The notes below the pieces were generated by a model. That model made no database searches. It was not told the origin of the DNA and saw only the letters and a list, made by a program, of their open reading frames with translations. This document shows, one piece after another, positions 24,843 to 38,739 of a stretch of DNA of 64,000 nt. The position numbers were made by a program, and so were the translations under genes. The stretch is from Psettodes erumei (lineage: Eukaryota > Chordata > Actinopteri > Pleuronectiformes > Psettodidae). The stretch is taken from NCBI GenBank assembly GCA_016785225.1, contig JAFBJZ010000369.1, positions 145,001 to 209,000 on the forward strand, written 5' to 3'. How positions within the stretch are numbered: the first letter of the stretch is position 1; every line of letters starts with the position of its first letter.

Positions 24843-25789
24843 GGAAGAAGCCTCCTCGTTATTTATTCCCAGCATATAGCACCAATCTGCCTGTTGATTA
24901 GCCTCATTCATGAGCGACACTTGAACCGCTCCGCTCGGTGACTCACTCCGACACAAACGCAGTCAGCTGACGTCTGACGCTCAGCGGCCCCGCGTTCTGT
25001 TCAGGAGAACCGGGTCTGTCCGCAGAACCCAAACCCCCCCCGCGTGTGCTAACGAGGCTAATCTGATTTGGAAGTCAGGGCGCGCGGTCGGAGCGAGCGT
25101 CGACTGATTGGTCCCACACGGAGTTGGAAGATCAAAACGGGCCGACGTTCTGCCCCGGCTCCTTCGTACGGGAACGCCGCGATCGTCGGGGGATGGCGCT
25201 TAACGCCGCCGCCTTACGTTAGCTTCACGCACGCGCGCTACAGTTACGTATTCGAGTTAAGTCAGTAATTGCGTCTGTGCGCGGATTCGTCCTCGTTTTG
25301 GCGCCTGCGTTTGTCGTGAGCACAAAACGAGTCACGCCCGCGTGGGAGGGAACGCTCGTCAGCGCAAACCGCGCGTTTCCGGTTGATCCGCGTTTTCCCA
25401 CGAGTCACGAAGAATCGTCCCGCGATACCGGATCTCGCGGCGAGTGTTTTCGTGTGTGTCGCCACAGAAACAACGACGTGGCGCTAAAGAAGTCGCGCGT
25501 TGGTCAGCTTCCCGCGTCCCGTCGGCCATTTTTTTCCCGTGAGGTTGCGGCGGCGGCGGGGACGCGCTTCATTGACATTCCCGCGGTTGATTGTGATTTC
25601 CTATTCAGGGCTTTGATGCGGGCCAGATTTAAAAATTCTGTTTGTGAGGCGTCCATACCTTTGGTCTGTCGAGAGCTTGGCAGGATCGGAGGCTGACGAG
25701 CCGAGCGATCGCCAACACCCCCCGCCCCCACCTCCGCCGAAAAAGAGCCAGGGGTGGTGTGAAGTTCACGCTCTTCAAAGCGCCGGCAC

Positions 25790-25830
25790 CTCCTCCTCCA
25801 CCTCCTCCACCTCCTCCTCCTCCTCCATCG
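25790..25830. repeat. CCT trinucleotide tract
   Basis: CCT units with ACC interruptions. Confidence 0.9.
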
Positions 25831-25915
25831 TTACGTGGGAGTCGGGCCGATAGCAAAGAAAACGCACTTTGAGCGGCACTTAAAGAGATTTAGGGCTTTT
25901 CTCCACGCGTCCAGC

Positions 25916-26060
25916 TTTTTTTTTTTTTTTTTTATTGTTTGTGTTTCCTGATGGCGAAGCTGTAATGAAACTGTCTCCAACTGGCGGGGATCTTATTAAA
26001 TAAAAGAAGAAGAAGAAGAAGAAGAAGAAGAAGAAGAAGAAGAAGAAGAAGAAGAAGAAG
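25916..26060. repeat. Poly-T and GAA/AAG tract
   Basis: Poly-T at 25916-25933, then unique sequence, then about 18 AAG copies at 26005-26060. The GAA purine tract is triplex prone. Confidence 0.93.
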
Positions 26061-26180
26061 CACGCAGGTGTCATTTTCCCTCCACGTGATAAATATTCAT
26101 GCTCGCGTGTTGAACCCCTCAGGCTCCCTTAGTTTTTTTTGTATGAAATTTTATCCCCTGGCTTTGTTTCATCCAGGGTG

Positions 26181-26181
<1 letters not shown>

Positions 26182-26211
<30 letters not shown>
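26182..26211. repeat. TG tract
   Basis: Pure TG dinucleotide repeat. Confidence 0.95.
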
Positions 26212-26212
<1 letters not shown>

Positions 26213-26377
26213 AGATTGCGCAGTGTTTCATGTAATTGCGTGCATCTTTTTTTTTTTATGGGGGGGGTTAAAAAGGGGCAGTTCTCCCCCACAAGTTGTT
26301 TTAGCCTTTGAAAATTTGCTTTTAAAATCATTTCTTTTTAAAACCCAGCGCAGGTTCGGCTCAGCGAGCGACAGGAC

Positions 26378-26379
<2 letters not shown>

Positions 26380-26410
<31 letters not shown>
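26380..26410. repeat. GT tract
   Basis: Pure GT dinucleotide repeat. Confidence 0.95.
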
Positions 26411-26414
<4 letters not shown>

Positions 26415-27391
26415 CGCTCAGCTGATTTCAGATTACGTTCCTCCGCAGCCATTAATTCATCTATTAAGCAGCTGATGGAACGAGTCGATCGGTTATCGAT
26501 CGCCTTCTCTTGTATTTTCCTCTGCTGGTTGGCGACAGGTGCGATTAGTTGTTTTTATTGCCGTATTGATTTTAATAAACACGTTTTGTAACCGGCGCTG
26601 CGGGTTAGCGACGTCCACGCCGCGCCGCGCTCCGTCTGGTCCAGGTCGGGAGCGGGCGGTTCTGGTTCCGACCCGTTTTTTTTTTAATCCCCTCGTGTTG
26701 ATTTTATTTGTGTTTGGTTTTATGATTTTCTCAGTAATGAGGTAATCAGTGTGAAATTACCCGTGGTGCACAATCAGCGACATTAGTCGTCACGCCGACG
26801 GCCGTGTCTGATTCCCATCAGCCCCTGCTCCGCGTGGGAGGGGCCTCGCACCCCCCACCGCGTTAACAAACAACCTGAGTGACACGCCAGAGAGCGAGCG
26901 GCGGCGTTAGCTCGACGACGACACGTGATGAAGCGCTCGCTGCCTCCCGCCATCGTGTAAACGCTTACGCCGGGAAAACTGGGAAGCGGGGGCCGACGGG
27001 TTCCGACCGGATCTGGTGGTTCTGCTCCGTGTCTTGTCCCGGGAACTCCGGGTCGCTTTGACAGAACCTGGCACGTGTTTCTTCGGAGCGCCGGTCTACG
27101 AACGCGACGCCCCGCGGCTTTAAAATTCCCCCCTCGTCCCCGCACGTCCGTCAGACTCGCGCGGCGCCACGTTCTGCCTCTTTCTCGTCTTTTTGATGTT
27201 TCTCGCGACGTCGAACTTCCTGCTCCCCGGCTCGGTAACCGGGGACGACGCACCTGCCGCCGCCGACTTGAAAGAGAAATCCGCCCTCGCGTCAAAAAAA
27301 AAAAAAGACGAAGAAATAAAAGCGAAGACGTGACGCCGGAGCGCGACCTCTGCTGCGATGCTCGGCGCCGCAGGGACGCCGTCGTCTGAGA

Positions 27392-27416
27392 GGTTCTGGT
27401 TCTGGTTCTGGTTCCG
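27392..27416. repeat. GGTTCT hexamer run
   Basis: Four copies of GGTTCT. Confidence 0.9.
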
Positions 27417-29713
27417 TCTTTGATTGACAGGTGATTTAATTGTAATTACGCAGATGGGATTCGTTGCCGTTACGCAGCTGCAGGTTCCGGCCCATTTGCT
27501 CCGAATCAATCGCACGTCGCGCTTCGTTACTTCCCGTCTTTTCAAACCGCGTCGTCCGGGGCCACGCTCGGACTTCCTCCTTTTCCACGACGAAGCGAAG
27601 AGACTCAGATTAACAGGCGCCCCTGATGAGAGAAATAAAACGAGGAGGAATGCAATCAGCTCCAAAGCGCCTCCAGATTAAAGCGAGTCCCGGCGGGCGC
27701 GTGCGGCGCGACCCTCCCCCCCCCGACCCGCCGTAACCGCAACGAGGACCCGGCAGGTCGTCGGATCGGCTCTTCACTTAATGAAACCGCTCGTCATCGA
27801 TTTGTCCGAGGCGGCGAAACCGCGATCGTAAACAAGGATTTAGCATTTTTTTTGGGGGGGGGGGGGCTTCTCTCACGCAAATGTTGAGGTTTTCGCGCGT
27901 AAATAATCCTGAATACAGCGAGCAGAAGGGGCAGGAATAATCCCTGATGAGGTCATCATGATGTCATCTCAGTTTGGACTCAGACGGGATTAAAGAGTTC
28001 ACCTACTTCCTGTTGTTTGTGCAGACTCACCCCCCACCCCCCCGGGGCAGATTGAGCGGGGGGGTTATTGAGGATGTGCACAGCTTTGTCATAATTGCCC
28101 CCCCCCCCCCCCACCGCTGCCGTTATTTTCCACACTAAACCTTATTAGCTGCCACACTGCATTGATCTCGGAGCCAATCAGACGGGCCGGCCCGGCTTCT
28201 CCCGGTGACATCACTGAGGGCGCGGCGGTGGAATTACAGCTCATTAATCCACGTGTTGTTTATAATCCACATTTCCTGTGTTACTGAAGGTGCCTGAGAT
28301 ACGGACGATAAAAACAAACAAACAACAACAGCAACTCTCGTAATTTCAGATTACGTCATTTAATTTCAGATTGAATAATCTCATTAAAATCCCATTGAGG
28401 GGACAGGAGTTGAAATTAGCTGCAGCTATAAACTCTTTTATTTTAAGAGGTGGAGCGTAATCCCGTTCCCGAGAGGGAACTGGAGTTTGACTAATGACGC
28501 CGCGGCTCGTCTTCTCATGTGGGGCGGTCACCCCCCCCCCGTGTCCTCCTTCGCCGCGGCCCCTCGCTGACACGGCGCCGCTCTCCCGTCGTTGATCATG
28601 CGGGAGCAGCGCGTTGCTCCGGTTTCATCATGGTTGCCGGAGCCGTCGCAGGTCATTACTCCGTGCGGCCGCGGCCCGGACGCCACCTCGGGACGACTCG
28701 CTCTCGGCCGCGCGCTCGACCTCGTTAGCGTGAGCCGCGTGTAACGGGAAGTCGGCGTCCTCGCGGGATCAAAAGCTGCCATGACAAACTGTGGGGACGA
28801 TCTGTCGCGTGAAGATAAACGGCGGGCGTGTTCTTAGCGTGTTCGGCTGAAACGTCCCGTCCAGTTTCTCCTTTTTTCTCAGAGCAGCAGGAACCGGGAA
28901 CAAAAGAGATTAGAGCGCTTTACCTGTTCACCGGTTTAATCCCGTCTCCGCTGACTTGTCATTTCTGGGATTTAATCTCTTCGGAATATTTCTCCCTAAT
29001 GTTTAATAGGCGACTTCACCACGTTTGGTTTAATCTGATATGAGCCGTTCCCGTGGGATTACGCGCGACGTTACGTAAGTGTTTACGTTCTGCATCAGGA
29101 GGGAGGTTTTAAATTGTTCCTTCCTTTGAAGCAGAACCAGAACCCGGATCTCTCACCAACCTGGACCTGGACCCGGGGCTCTGGCGGGACAGCTGCCCCC
29201 CCTTCACTCAGCAGCTGTTAATAAAGCAGATAACCCGACCCGTGTCCCGCCGGCGGTTCTGACGGGGAGGCGTCGTCCCATCAGAACAATGTGGTTCAGG
29301 TAGGAACCGAGTGTCCGTTTAATTTGGAGCGCGGTTCCGGAGAACTGGGCCGGCATTTAAATCACCCCGGATCTCTCCTGGGGGGTCCGGAGGTCCCGTC
29401 CAAATAGGGTATTAAATTAGAATAATAGAAGTTTGATATTAGATTTAGCGGGCGGCCGGCCGGACGCTCGGTCCATTCAGTCCGGCTCGGCGGTTCTGAT
29501 AATCTCACAGCGGGCCGACTGGACCCTTCATGTTCTGATTTATACTTATAAATTATTTCTAATAATGACCCTAATGACTCCATCCAGTCCAGTTCTGGTG
29601 CCGGAGACGTCGTTGTTCTGCTCCTCCGCTCTCACGCCGCCTGAATATCAAGTGAGACGTGTCGCAGAACGTCACAGAACCCGTGTCAGGTTCTACAGGT
29701 GTCACGGCCGGCT

Positions 29714-29756
29714 CGGTCCTGGTCCTGGTCTTGGTCCTGGACCTGATCCTGGTCCG
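29714..29756. repeat. GGTCCT hexamer run
   Basis: About seven imperfect GGTCCT copies, one base different from the GGTTCT hexamer seen elsewhere in the window. Confidence 0.85.
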
Positions 29757-29906
29757 AGGCCTCGCCGCGTGGACTCTGCACGTTCCCCACCTGAGTTTGT
29801 CTTTTTTTTTGTCGAATGCTTGTCATCGCAGAACCTGCCGGTACCGATGGAACCGGGGAAGCGGCGTGCCCCTGAAAAAGTGCATGGGAAACCCCAGCTC
29901 CCAGCA

Positions 29907-29943
29907 GTGTGTGTGTGTGTGTGTGTGTGTGTGATGTGTGTGT
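29907..29943. repeat. GT tract
   Basis: GT repeat with one GA interruption. Confidence 0.95.
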
Positions 29944-31559
29944 TAAAGCGCTAGCAGAGCAGCTAGCAGCTGATTGGAGGCAGAACCGAGTCCCAACTGC
30001 GACGCGACTCGCTGCAATCAGCGGCGAGATGAAAGCAGGTGTTCTCCATGCTGTCAATCATCAAACACCTGCTGTGACATCACTACCTGGGGCGTGTCTC
30101 CCACAGGTAGGCTCCCAATTCACCGTGCCTGCCCCCCCCCCTCCCCTGCGGTGCAGTTCTCTTGACCTGGGGGGGGCGGGGGGGATCCGGCTTCGCAGGT
30201 GTGAAAGCGCGGCGCTGATCCGCTCGGCTCCTCTCGGCGTAATTAGCGGCGGCGGCTCGTCACGCGGTCGGCGCCCGGGACCGCCCTCGAGGCGCCGGCG
30301 GCGTGGGGCGGCAGAGAAACGCTTCGCTAATGAAGCGGCGAGATTCGAACGGCGTTTACTGGAGCTGCTCGCACGCAAGTGGATCCGGTCCGACCAGAAC
30401 CGGCCTCCGGCGCCGTCCTCCGGTTCTGGAGCAGTGACGTAAAGGTTCTGAGTCGGCCCGGTTAAATCCAACCGTCCCGTAAAAGTGTTCTCACAGACGG
30501 AAGATCTTTTTTTAATTCCAGCGTCAGTTTGATAAAATAAGCGTTTATATTTATGAACGCCGCTCGTGTAAAAATAGACGGGAACGACTTCAAAGCGTCG
30601 CTGGCGCTCGTTCCCGCGCGTCCACGTCTTCGGTGATAAATCACCGGGCCGTCGATTCGCTCCACGCCGCCGCTAATGAGACGGAGACGTCCCGGCGCCA
30701 CGTTAGCGAGTTTAAAATGATCGTCTACAGATTTTCTTATTCCATCGCTCGGTGTGTGTTTTAAACAAAAGGCGCTTCTTGTGCATTTAATCCTCGCAGA
30801 TTAGAATTATGCAGATGACCGGCTGACGCACACACGACGACGAGGCGGGGATTCACCGCCGCCTCACGTCCGGCGTCCGATCCGGGACCAGATCGTCTTT
30901 GTTGTGAGAATAATGAGACGTCCCTTTGAGGCCGCTGCGATTGGCTCATTGTTTACGATAATTACCGCGCTATCAAAATTAATTTAGCGGCGTCAAGCTG
31001 ATGTGAAAAACGTTCTGCGTACGAGAAATTAGTTTAGATGGCGTGAGGACATAAAAGAAACGGGAGGGGCGGCGGCTCACCGGGCATGCTGGGTAATTTC
31101 CACTTCCTGTCAAGAGCAGGTGTCGTTGTCGTCGTCACGGCGGCAGGTAAACATCTGTCTCGCGGAGAGGAAATGGCGACGGCTTCTTTCGCTGGATCTA
31201 ATCCCTTCTGCTCCACCGGAGGAACCGGAGGAACGCCTCGCCTCACCGGACCGCGGCCGGGTCGGGTCAGAGCCCCGCGAGGGCGAGGCGTTCAGGGGCG
31301 CCGTTAAAAAAAACGAGAAACAACCGGATTTTCACCGCGCGGCTTGTTTTTGTTTTTTCTGACCTCGGGCTGCTCCCACGTCCGGATTAACGGGTTGATC
31401 CGAGGCCGTCCGCTCGGTTCTGATACACGGAACCTTCTTGACCCGGAGTCAGCTGGTTCCGTCTCTGGCTGTGACTCGGGAGAAAATAACTGTGACTCAT
31501 CACTCCCACAGACCTGCTGTAAACATGTGACAGACTCTTCTGCCTCTCACTTGCTGGGA

Positions 31560-31594
31560 CACACACACACACACTGACACACACACACACACAC
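31560..31594. repeat. CA tract
   Basis: CA repeat with one CTGA interruption. Confidence 0.95.
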
Positions 31595-32030
31595 CTGATT
31601 AGCCTTTAGTACCATTAACGAATAGGAACATCATCAGTAATCTCACTTAAACCAAACCAGTTGGACATCTTTGGCTCTGACCGCCTCCTGGGTCAAAGGT
31701 CAAGCGGTGGTTCGTCCCTGGTTCTGACAGATCGGGCCGGCACCACGGATAAACAAGCGGTCGCGGCCCGGTTGGGTTTGCACAAACGCTGGAGGATGGT
31801 CGTCGCCACGGTTACGACAATCAACACACACACGAGCTATAAATACCTCGGTGTGCACGCCGACAACAAACCGGACCGGGTCAAGAACACCGACGCCCGA
31901 GCCGAGCCGAGCCAGAACCATCTCCGGACTCCAGCTGGACGTACGTACTTTATATTCTGTTTTTTTTATCTATACGTTTTTTCATATTTAAATGGCGCTC
32001 TGATATTTCCCTCCAGGGATTAATTAAGTG

Positions 32031-32053
32031 TTCTGGTTCTGGTTCTGGTTCTG
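32031..32053. repeat. GGTTCT hexamer run
   Basis: Nearly four copies of the same hexamer as at 27392 and 52344. Confidence 0.9.
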
Positions 32054-34469
32054 ATGACACTCCCGTCATCGTCCCCGTGAAACCGCGGGTCAAACGGCGT
32101 TTCGTCCGCTTATTGAGCGACGCGTCGCACCGACTTCGTGACGTTAATTGGGCCGCCGGCGGAGCGCAGAGCGCGAGAGCCGCTAATAAAGCAAAGAAGA
32201 AGAACAAAAGAAGACGGAGTCGGTCTTCAACGGAACCGGCAGAACCCGGACCGCCGTTCTTCCAAACATCCATTTCTCTGACACAAACGACCTTCAGCCA
32301 AAGTGTAATTTCAGCCTAATGACGCCCGGGCGACCGATTCAACAAATCTCCGGGTTTCGCCGAGCGAGTCGCCGAATCGCTCTGATTAAAAAGATAATAC
32401 GGTTATAATCACCTCGCGGCGCCGAGCGCCGGTTCGTCTCCGCGAGCGGGACACGGGGTTCAGGTGGAGTCGGCGCCGTCACGGGGGGTCCAGGCGGCGC
32501 CGGTTCTGAAGCCCGGATCTTTTTTTTTTTTTTTAAAATATGAATAAGGAAGTAGATGGAGTAAAGAAAGAAATGTGTCAGCTGACACATAACGGCGCCC
32601 GGACTCTCGCCGTGGAGTAACAAGCCGCCGCCGCTTCCTCATTACGAGCCCGCGGGGAGGCGGCGGCGTCACTTACGGAGATAATGTGACAGCCGGGAAC
32701 AAAGCAGCAGGTAAACAACAGCGAGGGCGGGGGGGGGCCAATCGGATCCGGCCATCGGCGATCTATCATGCAGATTGTGCCGGCGGCCGGCGTGCATCAA
32801 GGTGAGTAAAGACGCTGTCACGCTTATCACTCATAACGAATGCTCACGCACGCCGGCCGCCTGATGTACGGCGCTGACGCCGACTTCACATTTTTCACGC
32901 GGGCGCCGCCGCCGCGCCGGTTTAATTGCTCGCAGATAAGCCAGTTCTGCAGGCCCGGCATCCGGGGACCGTCCTGATTTATTGCCGACGTCCCTCGGCG
33001 TCCTCGCGGTCCGAGAGCCAATCGGACGCCTCTCTCCTCGGCGTCGCTTCCCGGACGTCACGTGATCACGCGCGGGAATCTTCCCGCCCAACCCGCGGCA
33101 CAACAAGCTGACACACGTGGAGTTTGCGCGGCGGGAAAAACCGACGTCGCCGCATTAAGCGAAGCGTCGGCGAGATGATGATAATCACTCGGCCAATTAC
33201 ATTAATTAGGAGAAGCGGCGGCGGCAGTTATCAGGCAGGAGAGACGGCGCCGCGGCAACCAGGAAATCCTTATTATACAAGTCAAGCCTTTAATGTTTAA
33301 TTAATGCCCCTGCGTTCCAGCTCGCTTAACGCCTTCACCCGCTAAACTGGCAAATCCTAATTCCTGAAAATATAACCCCGAGGCGAAAATAAGGCGAAAC
33401 GCACGGGAGGAGCGAGCGCGGCGACCGGCGGAGCGAGTCGGGCGCCGCGCTGATTTAACTTTCCTTTTGTCAACCTCCTTTAAACTGCCATGGCGTCGCC
33501 GCACGTGCCGCTCCGCTTCCATCCGGGTCCACGTGCGGACAAGGAGCGACGGCGTCAACGGGTTTTCCCGTCTCGCCGATCCCTTCGCTTTATTAGCACG
33601 GAGGATGGAATACGGCGGGAATACTAATGCTTATTTTTCCTTTGCTTTTTTGCTTCGTTACTTCCAGGGAGCTCCCGCTGACAGGAAGAGCTTTTAAACA
33701 AGTCATGAAATATAATCCGTCACCGCTCCGCTGGAAAAACCCGGCTCGAGCCCGGAGCACGAAGACGCAAAGAGACGCCGCGAGCGGGGGGGAAAAAAAT
33801 CCACCTTCGTAACGTCGACTAAAACAAACCTCATCACTTCTGCATCAGGTCCAGGTGAAGACAGGGAGCTGCAGCTGAAAGCTCCGGGAGCCAGTGAACA
33901 CAACAACACTTCAGTCCGCCAACGCGACTCGCCGCAGCCGACACCTCCTGAACCGGCGGCCGGAGCGTTGGATTTCCGCAGCAGGGCCGCAGACCCAGGC
34001 GGAGACTAGAGAAGAAATCAATTGTGCTGTGGGTGAGGAAAAAGTGAACACGTCCAGTCCAGCACGTCCAGCACGTGCTTCACCGTCGAGCTACAGAGGT
34101 TCTGTCCGACCCGCCCGTACCTGCAGGTACCAGGTACCGGGTCGGTTCTCCTTCAGGAGGAACCAAACGCGTTGAAACGGGCTCGGTTTTATCTGAGCGG
34201 AAAATGTCAGCGGGCCGCCGCCAGAACTGCCTCTGATTGGATCCGCCGCCCCGAGAGCGGCGGCCCTCCGACACGCAGGCCGGTGATTGCCAGGGAAGTG
34301 CCGAGGAAAGTAAACGCTGCGATTTTCTCGACCCGACCCGGTCACGGCAGAGACGTCCGGAGCCGGAACCGAACCAAACGGACCCGAGGCGAGGGAGCCG
34401 GGGTTTCCGACGAGGAGGAAGTGAACGGCAGCAGGTACGACCTTCAAAATAAAAGCCCCCGGGGGGGGG

Positions 34470-34860
34470 TCGCCGTGCTGGATGGGAAGAGATGTGGAGC
34501 TTTAATAGAAAATAACAGAGCGCTAAACAGCTCTAATCATCCATTTGTGCATTCAATAGCATTCGGACCAAGAAGATCAAGTGAGCGGGCGTGGGGGGGC
34601 GAGCCGGGGGGGCGGCTCAGTTAAAAGGTTTACGCCCGTGTTCTGCTTTTTATTTGATTTCAGCTACAAACAGCCGAGCACTTTGGGCCGCGGCAGACGT
34701 GGAGGGTTGATAATAAAAGACAGACTGCAGTCGCTCATTTTCTCCTGCCACTCCGGCTTCTTGGCGAGGCGGGCCGCTTCTCTCTCTTTTTTTTTTTTTG
34801 AAAGCCGGTCCTTAAGCTTTCTGGCAGAAGAATGTGATTGTTAATAATGTGAGTGTGCCG
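34470..34860. promoter_or_regulatory. Candidate regulatory island
   Basis: An AT-richer island with repeated TAAT cores (around 34535 and 34700) and TTAATAATG near 34842, separated by a short G-rich run at 34590-34615. No coding features. Confidence 0.2.
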
Positions 34861-35389
34861 TAAGTGACGGGCTGTCAGGGGAACGAAGCGAGGAACAGGC
34901 GGCCGCGCTCCAATCACGCCGGGAAGTAAAAGACCGGCTTTCTGGAGCTTTTTCAGCGTCTGTCGCCGAGCGCCGGGTCTTCATCAGCGAGTCCCGATGA
35001 TGCGCCGCCACACGGGAACGAGGAAGGACCGCGAGAAAGGGCCGGGGGTCAGGGTCAGCTGCCCCGAATGTGGGTCACGCCATTGTTGTTTCCTCAAACA
35101 CGGACCAACATATGCGAACATAAGGAGAAAAGCGTTGGAAGGTCGGCGCCGGCCGGCCCTTCGCTCCGAGAGCGCGGCGTTAAACGCTCGGTCAATATTT
35201 AATTCGCTCTAAAAAAACCCAGTTACCTCTCCGCCCGCTGGCCTCGGCGTCCCGGGCCGGACGCTCTCCCTCCCTCTTTTTTGATCCGGCCTCGTTATCC
35301 GGCTGAATTAAAGACGCTCGGCGCCGGGAGTCTCCGGGCGGGCGGGGGTCTGCCCGCGGCTCCGCGCCTCCTTTTATTGGGCGTATTAA

Positions 35390-35640
35390 CGGCTGGCGTT
35401 TTAAACAGCCTCCGCATGACTGACTCCCCTAATTACTGCCACTGTCACTTTTCCTCAGCTCCTTCCCTCTTTTCAGGCGCAGCCCCGCTATTACCGGCCT
35501 CCCGAACCCGTCGACTCCTCCGAGATAGACTCCCTTTTTTTTTTTAACCATTCATAAATGTATTATATTTCCAACTACAAACGGCGGCAATCTCTCCGAT
35601 CTTGAGTGGCAGGTCTGTATTTGACTCGGCCCTGTTTTCG
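35390..35640. promoter_or_regulatory. Candidate regulatory island
   Basis: A mixed-composition island, free of simple repeats, with CCTAATTACTG and CATAAATG-type homeodomain cores. It stands out from flanking CpG-rich sequence. No gene is seen here. Confidence 0.22.
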
Positions 35641-36906
35641 TGCACTTGGCCCCCGCCGCCTCGCTCCCGATCAAACCTGATATCGCAGACAGATTGGAAA
35701 AGAAGGCGGTCTTTACCTCCGCTATCTGTCGGCTTAACCCCCCCGGGAACACGACTTCATTTTCTCCCGACGCCGCTTTGTTAGCCGCCGCAGACGCTCC
35801 CGGCGTTTCATCGCAGCTAATCATTAAACGTTTCTCAAAAATCCTTTTCCCCCCCAAATCCCTTTCCCCTTGTGGAAGCAGTAAATATAGAGACATATTT
35901 TTATATATTTTTTTTTCCATGTTTCTCATCTCTCGATAAAACACAGAATCTTCTCAACCTGAATCCCAGTCGCTGGGTGCTGAGAGGATCAAACTCTCGC
36001 GGCGGCGTCCTCCTCCTGCAGCGAACTGAAGCCCGGCAAACAACCGATTTAGCTTCTTCCACATTTTAGTTAGAAATCCCGCAGCCAACAGGGGCGCTGC
36101 CAGGAACGCGCCGACCGACGGCGACGGCCCGTCCCACAGGGACGTCGCTCCCTCTCATCCGGAACCGACTTCCTGTCGTCGTCCTGGCAGAAATTAGGCT
36201 TCCTCCCGGAGAGGGAATATTAGCGGTCGGAGGACGACGCCTCTGGAGATGGGATCTCAAACCCAGGGCAGCGTTTGGCGTCTGTTTATTAAGGGCGTGA
36301 GTCTGATAAGACGAGGTGTCCCTGCAGCGGCGGTCCGGTTTTATTACCTGCTCGTCCCGGCGCCGGTCTCTCGGCGCCAGTAAAGCGAAGGGAAGCTCCT
36401 GGAGCTCCGTTTACAGCTATAATCCAGATTATGGTTATGTAGGTTTTTTTTGTCTGCGGGTTTTTTTTCCTTTTTCCTACATTTACGCAAATCTCTAAAT
36501 CCCTGTTTATCTGCAAATAGCTTTTACGTCGCGCCGCGATGCGTGGAGATAAATGCCATTTGTTCGTGGCGTGACCGTTAATGGACCTGTTACGGCGCCG
36601 TACTGCCCTTCGGGGAGTCGGATAAACTAACCGGTTAATGTGCGCCTCGGCGTTTTGAATTCAAATTCGCCTTGAAGTGGTTCCGCGGTTCGGCTGCCGC
36701 ACGCAGGCGCCGATTTCACGGCCCCGCGACGCGTTTCGCGAACGAGAGGAAACTCTCGAGTGCGTTTTCCAGCGTTTCGAGCGTTCTCTGATCCTCCGTC
36801 TCTCTCCCGGCGCCGAGCCGTCGCCACCAGTTAAGACGGTTCCTCGGGCGTCTCGTGGCGCTCGCGGCGCCGCCCGCGCACGCCGGGATGCAGATGTGGA
36901 TCAAAG

Positions 36907-36926
36907 ATGGCCGCCCGGCTCACCAG
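36907..36926 (+). other. Weak candidate first coding exon (ATG to donor)
   Basis: In a CpG-rich segment, an ATGG with A at -3 opens six codons (MAARLT) plus two bases and ends at a perfect donor, CACCAG|GTGAGT. Such short ATG-to-donor stretches arise by chance in GC-rich DNA. No following exon was recognised. Confidence 0.15.
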
Positions 36927-37559
36927 GTGAGTGATGTGAATTATTTACCCCGTATTTCCTCTCGTCTCTTCTTAAAGGGGAGGATCTAAACGCTCCGGCT
37001 CGTGCCTGGCGATGGCCGGTGGGACGTGGGACAAGACGCGGGACAGGACGTCCGTCCTCCCTGAGGACAGCGGTGGAAGCATAATCTGCATTCCGACAGA
37101 TTACGGCGACATGTGTTCGCGCCGGTCTTGGCGCGGCGTTTCATCATAATGGGTCGCAGAAAAAAAAAGAAAAAAAGTCCATTTAAAGTGCCAATCAAGT
37201 TACATCACACACACCTTTCTGAGAATGATGCAAATATCCACGCTCCGTTTCTGTCAGTCATCTGTCCGTCCTTGCTCCGCGCCGAGCTGAAGGTTTCCAC
37301 ATAAGCTTTCTTACCCTTTCACTTTCAGACGAGCGGCGGACGCCTTGATCCTCTCGCCATCCTCCCGGCTTTACTCGCAAATTACTCGCCGGACCGAACG
37401 CAGACGGACGGAAGAGAGAGAGGGGGTGGGGGGACAAAACAAAACAAAAACAACAACAACGTACGCATGAGAAAACCTCGCGCCGCCGTCCGGCCCCGAT
37501 CCCGCTACGTCTCCGCCCCGTAAACAAGAGGAGGAGGGCGCGGTAGCTCGGGGACGGCG

Positions 37560-37900
37560 CTTTGAAGAGCCAGCCAGCCAGCCAAGGCGCGCTTAAGACT
37601 TGAAAGCCCGCGCCGAGGATCTTCCACCATTTCCTCTCAGCGCGGGGAAGGAAACCTAAATGCTGTCATTTGCATATATTTCTGTTGGAGAGCGGAGAGA
37701 AAAGAGAGAGAGAGAGAGAGAGAGAGAGGCACTTGGGGGAGCATTTTAAATTAGGAATGTGTTTATTTCCTGGACCGGCCTGTTTAGCATTAAACGAAAT
37801 CCAATCTCTGTTTAGACAGCAGCAAATTAGGCACAATTAATTATTTTTGGTCGTCCCGGGTATTGGGATTAGTCCAAGCTGTTTGTATCCATCCCTCTCC
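37560..37900. promoter_or_regulatory. Candidate conserved noncoding element with octamer
   Basis: This contains an inverted octamer ATTTGCAT at 37668-37675, an AG tract, and then an AT-rich stretch with ATTAAT-type cores and few CpGs from about 37740 to 37860. The compositional change from its surroundings suggests constraint, but this is inference. Confidence 0.3.
37703..37728. repeat. AG dinucleotide tract
   Basis: Thirteen AG copies within a candidate regulatory island. Confidence 0.95.
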
Positions 37901-38739
37901 GCCGATGCACTAAACGTACTCCAAAAAAAAAAAAAAAGGAGGCTGAAATGTTAATGCGCCTGCTAACAGATCTACTGTACGGCGGTGTGTGTGTGTGTGG
38001 GGGGATTAAAGCTGCTCGGCGCCGCCGCACGCGAGAAATGATGAGTAGCTCTTATTGAAAGAAGCCTCGCACCTATCCGGAGTTCATTATCTCGCCGAGG
38101 TGCCGCGGCCGCTTCCTTCATTATGCGGCATCTTTCGGCTCGCTCGCAGGCAGCTGTTAACTCTTCCTCCCGCACGCCGAGAATCAACATCAATTATTTA
38201 GAGGCGCTGCCGAAGTGTCTTTGCCGGCCAATCAGAAATCATTTCTCACCGTACGGGGAATGTATGTTTTCCACCTATAACCTGCCTGACGTAACCGGCG
38301 GCGTCGCACCTGCAATGCTCCAAGTGCCTGAGTTTAGCTCCGCAGGTTTCACACATACATCAGGTACAAATATTCATGAAAATACTACTACTACTGTTTT
38401 TAATGATAAAAGGATCAAACTGAGGTTTTAGTTTTTTTTCTCTTTAGGAGATTTTAAACACGACCTGATTACAACATCAGACTTCACGTCTGACTACAAC
38501 ATCCAACAGATGTGTTTGTTCTCACTGATACACACCTGCCTTTGCAACTTGTTTACAGCCGCTCCGTCGGCAGCGGCGGGATCAGTAAGAAAAAAAAAAA
38601 AACAACACGCCGCACAAAGCCCACATTCGCATTCAACAAAGACGTCTCACAGCGAGAGCGCCGTCTGGGACACCTTCCACTTGTATCCGACGTGTTTGCC
38701 GTGACATTTCTGTCCCCACTTGTTAGTCGTCCTCGCAGA

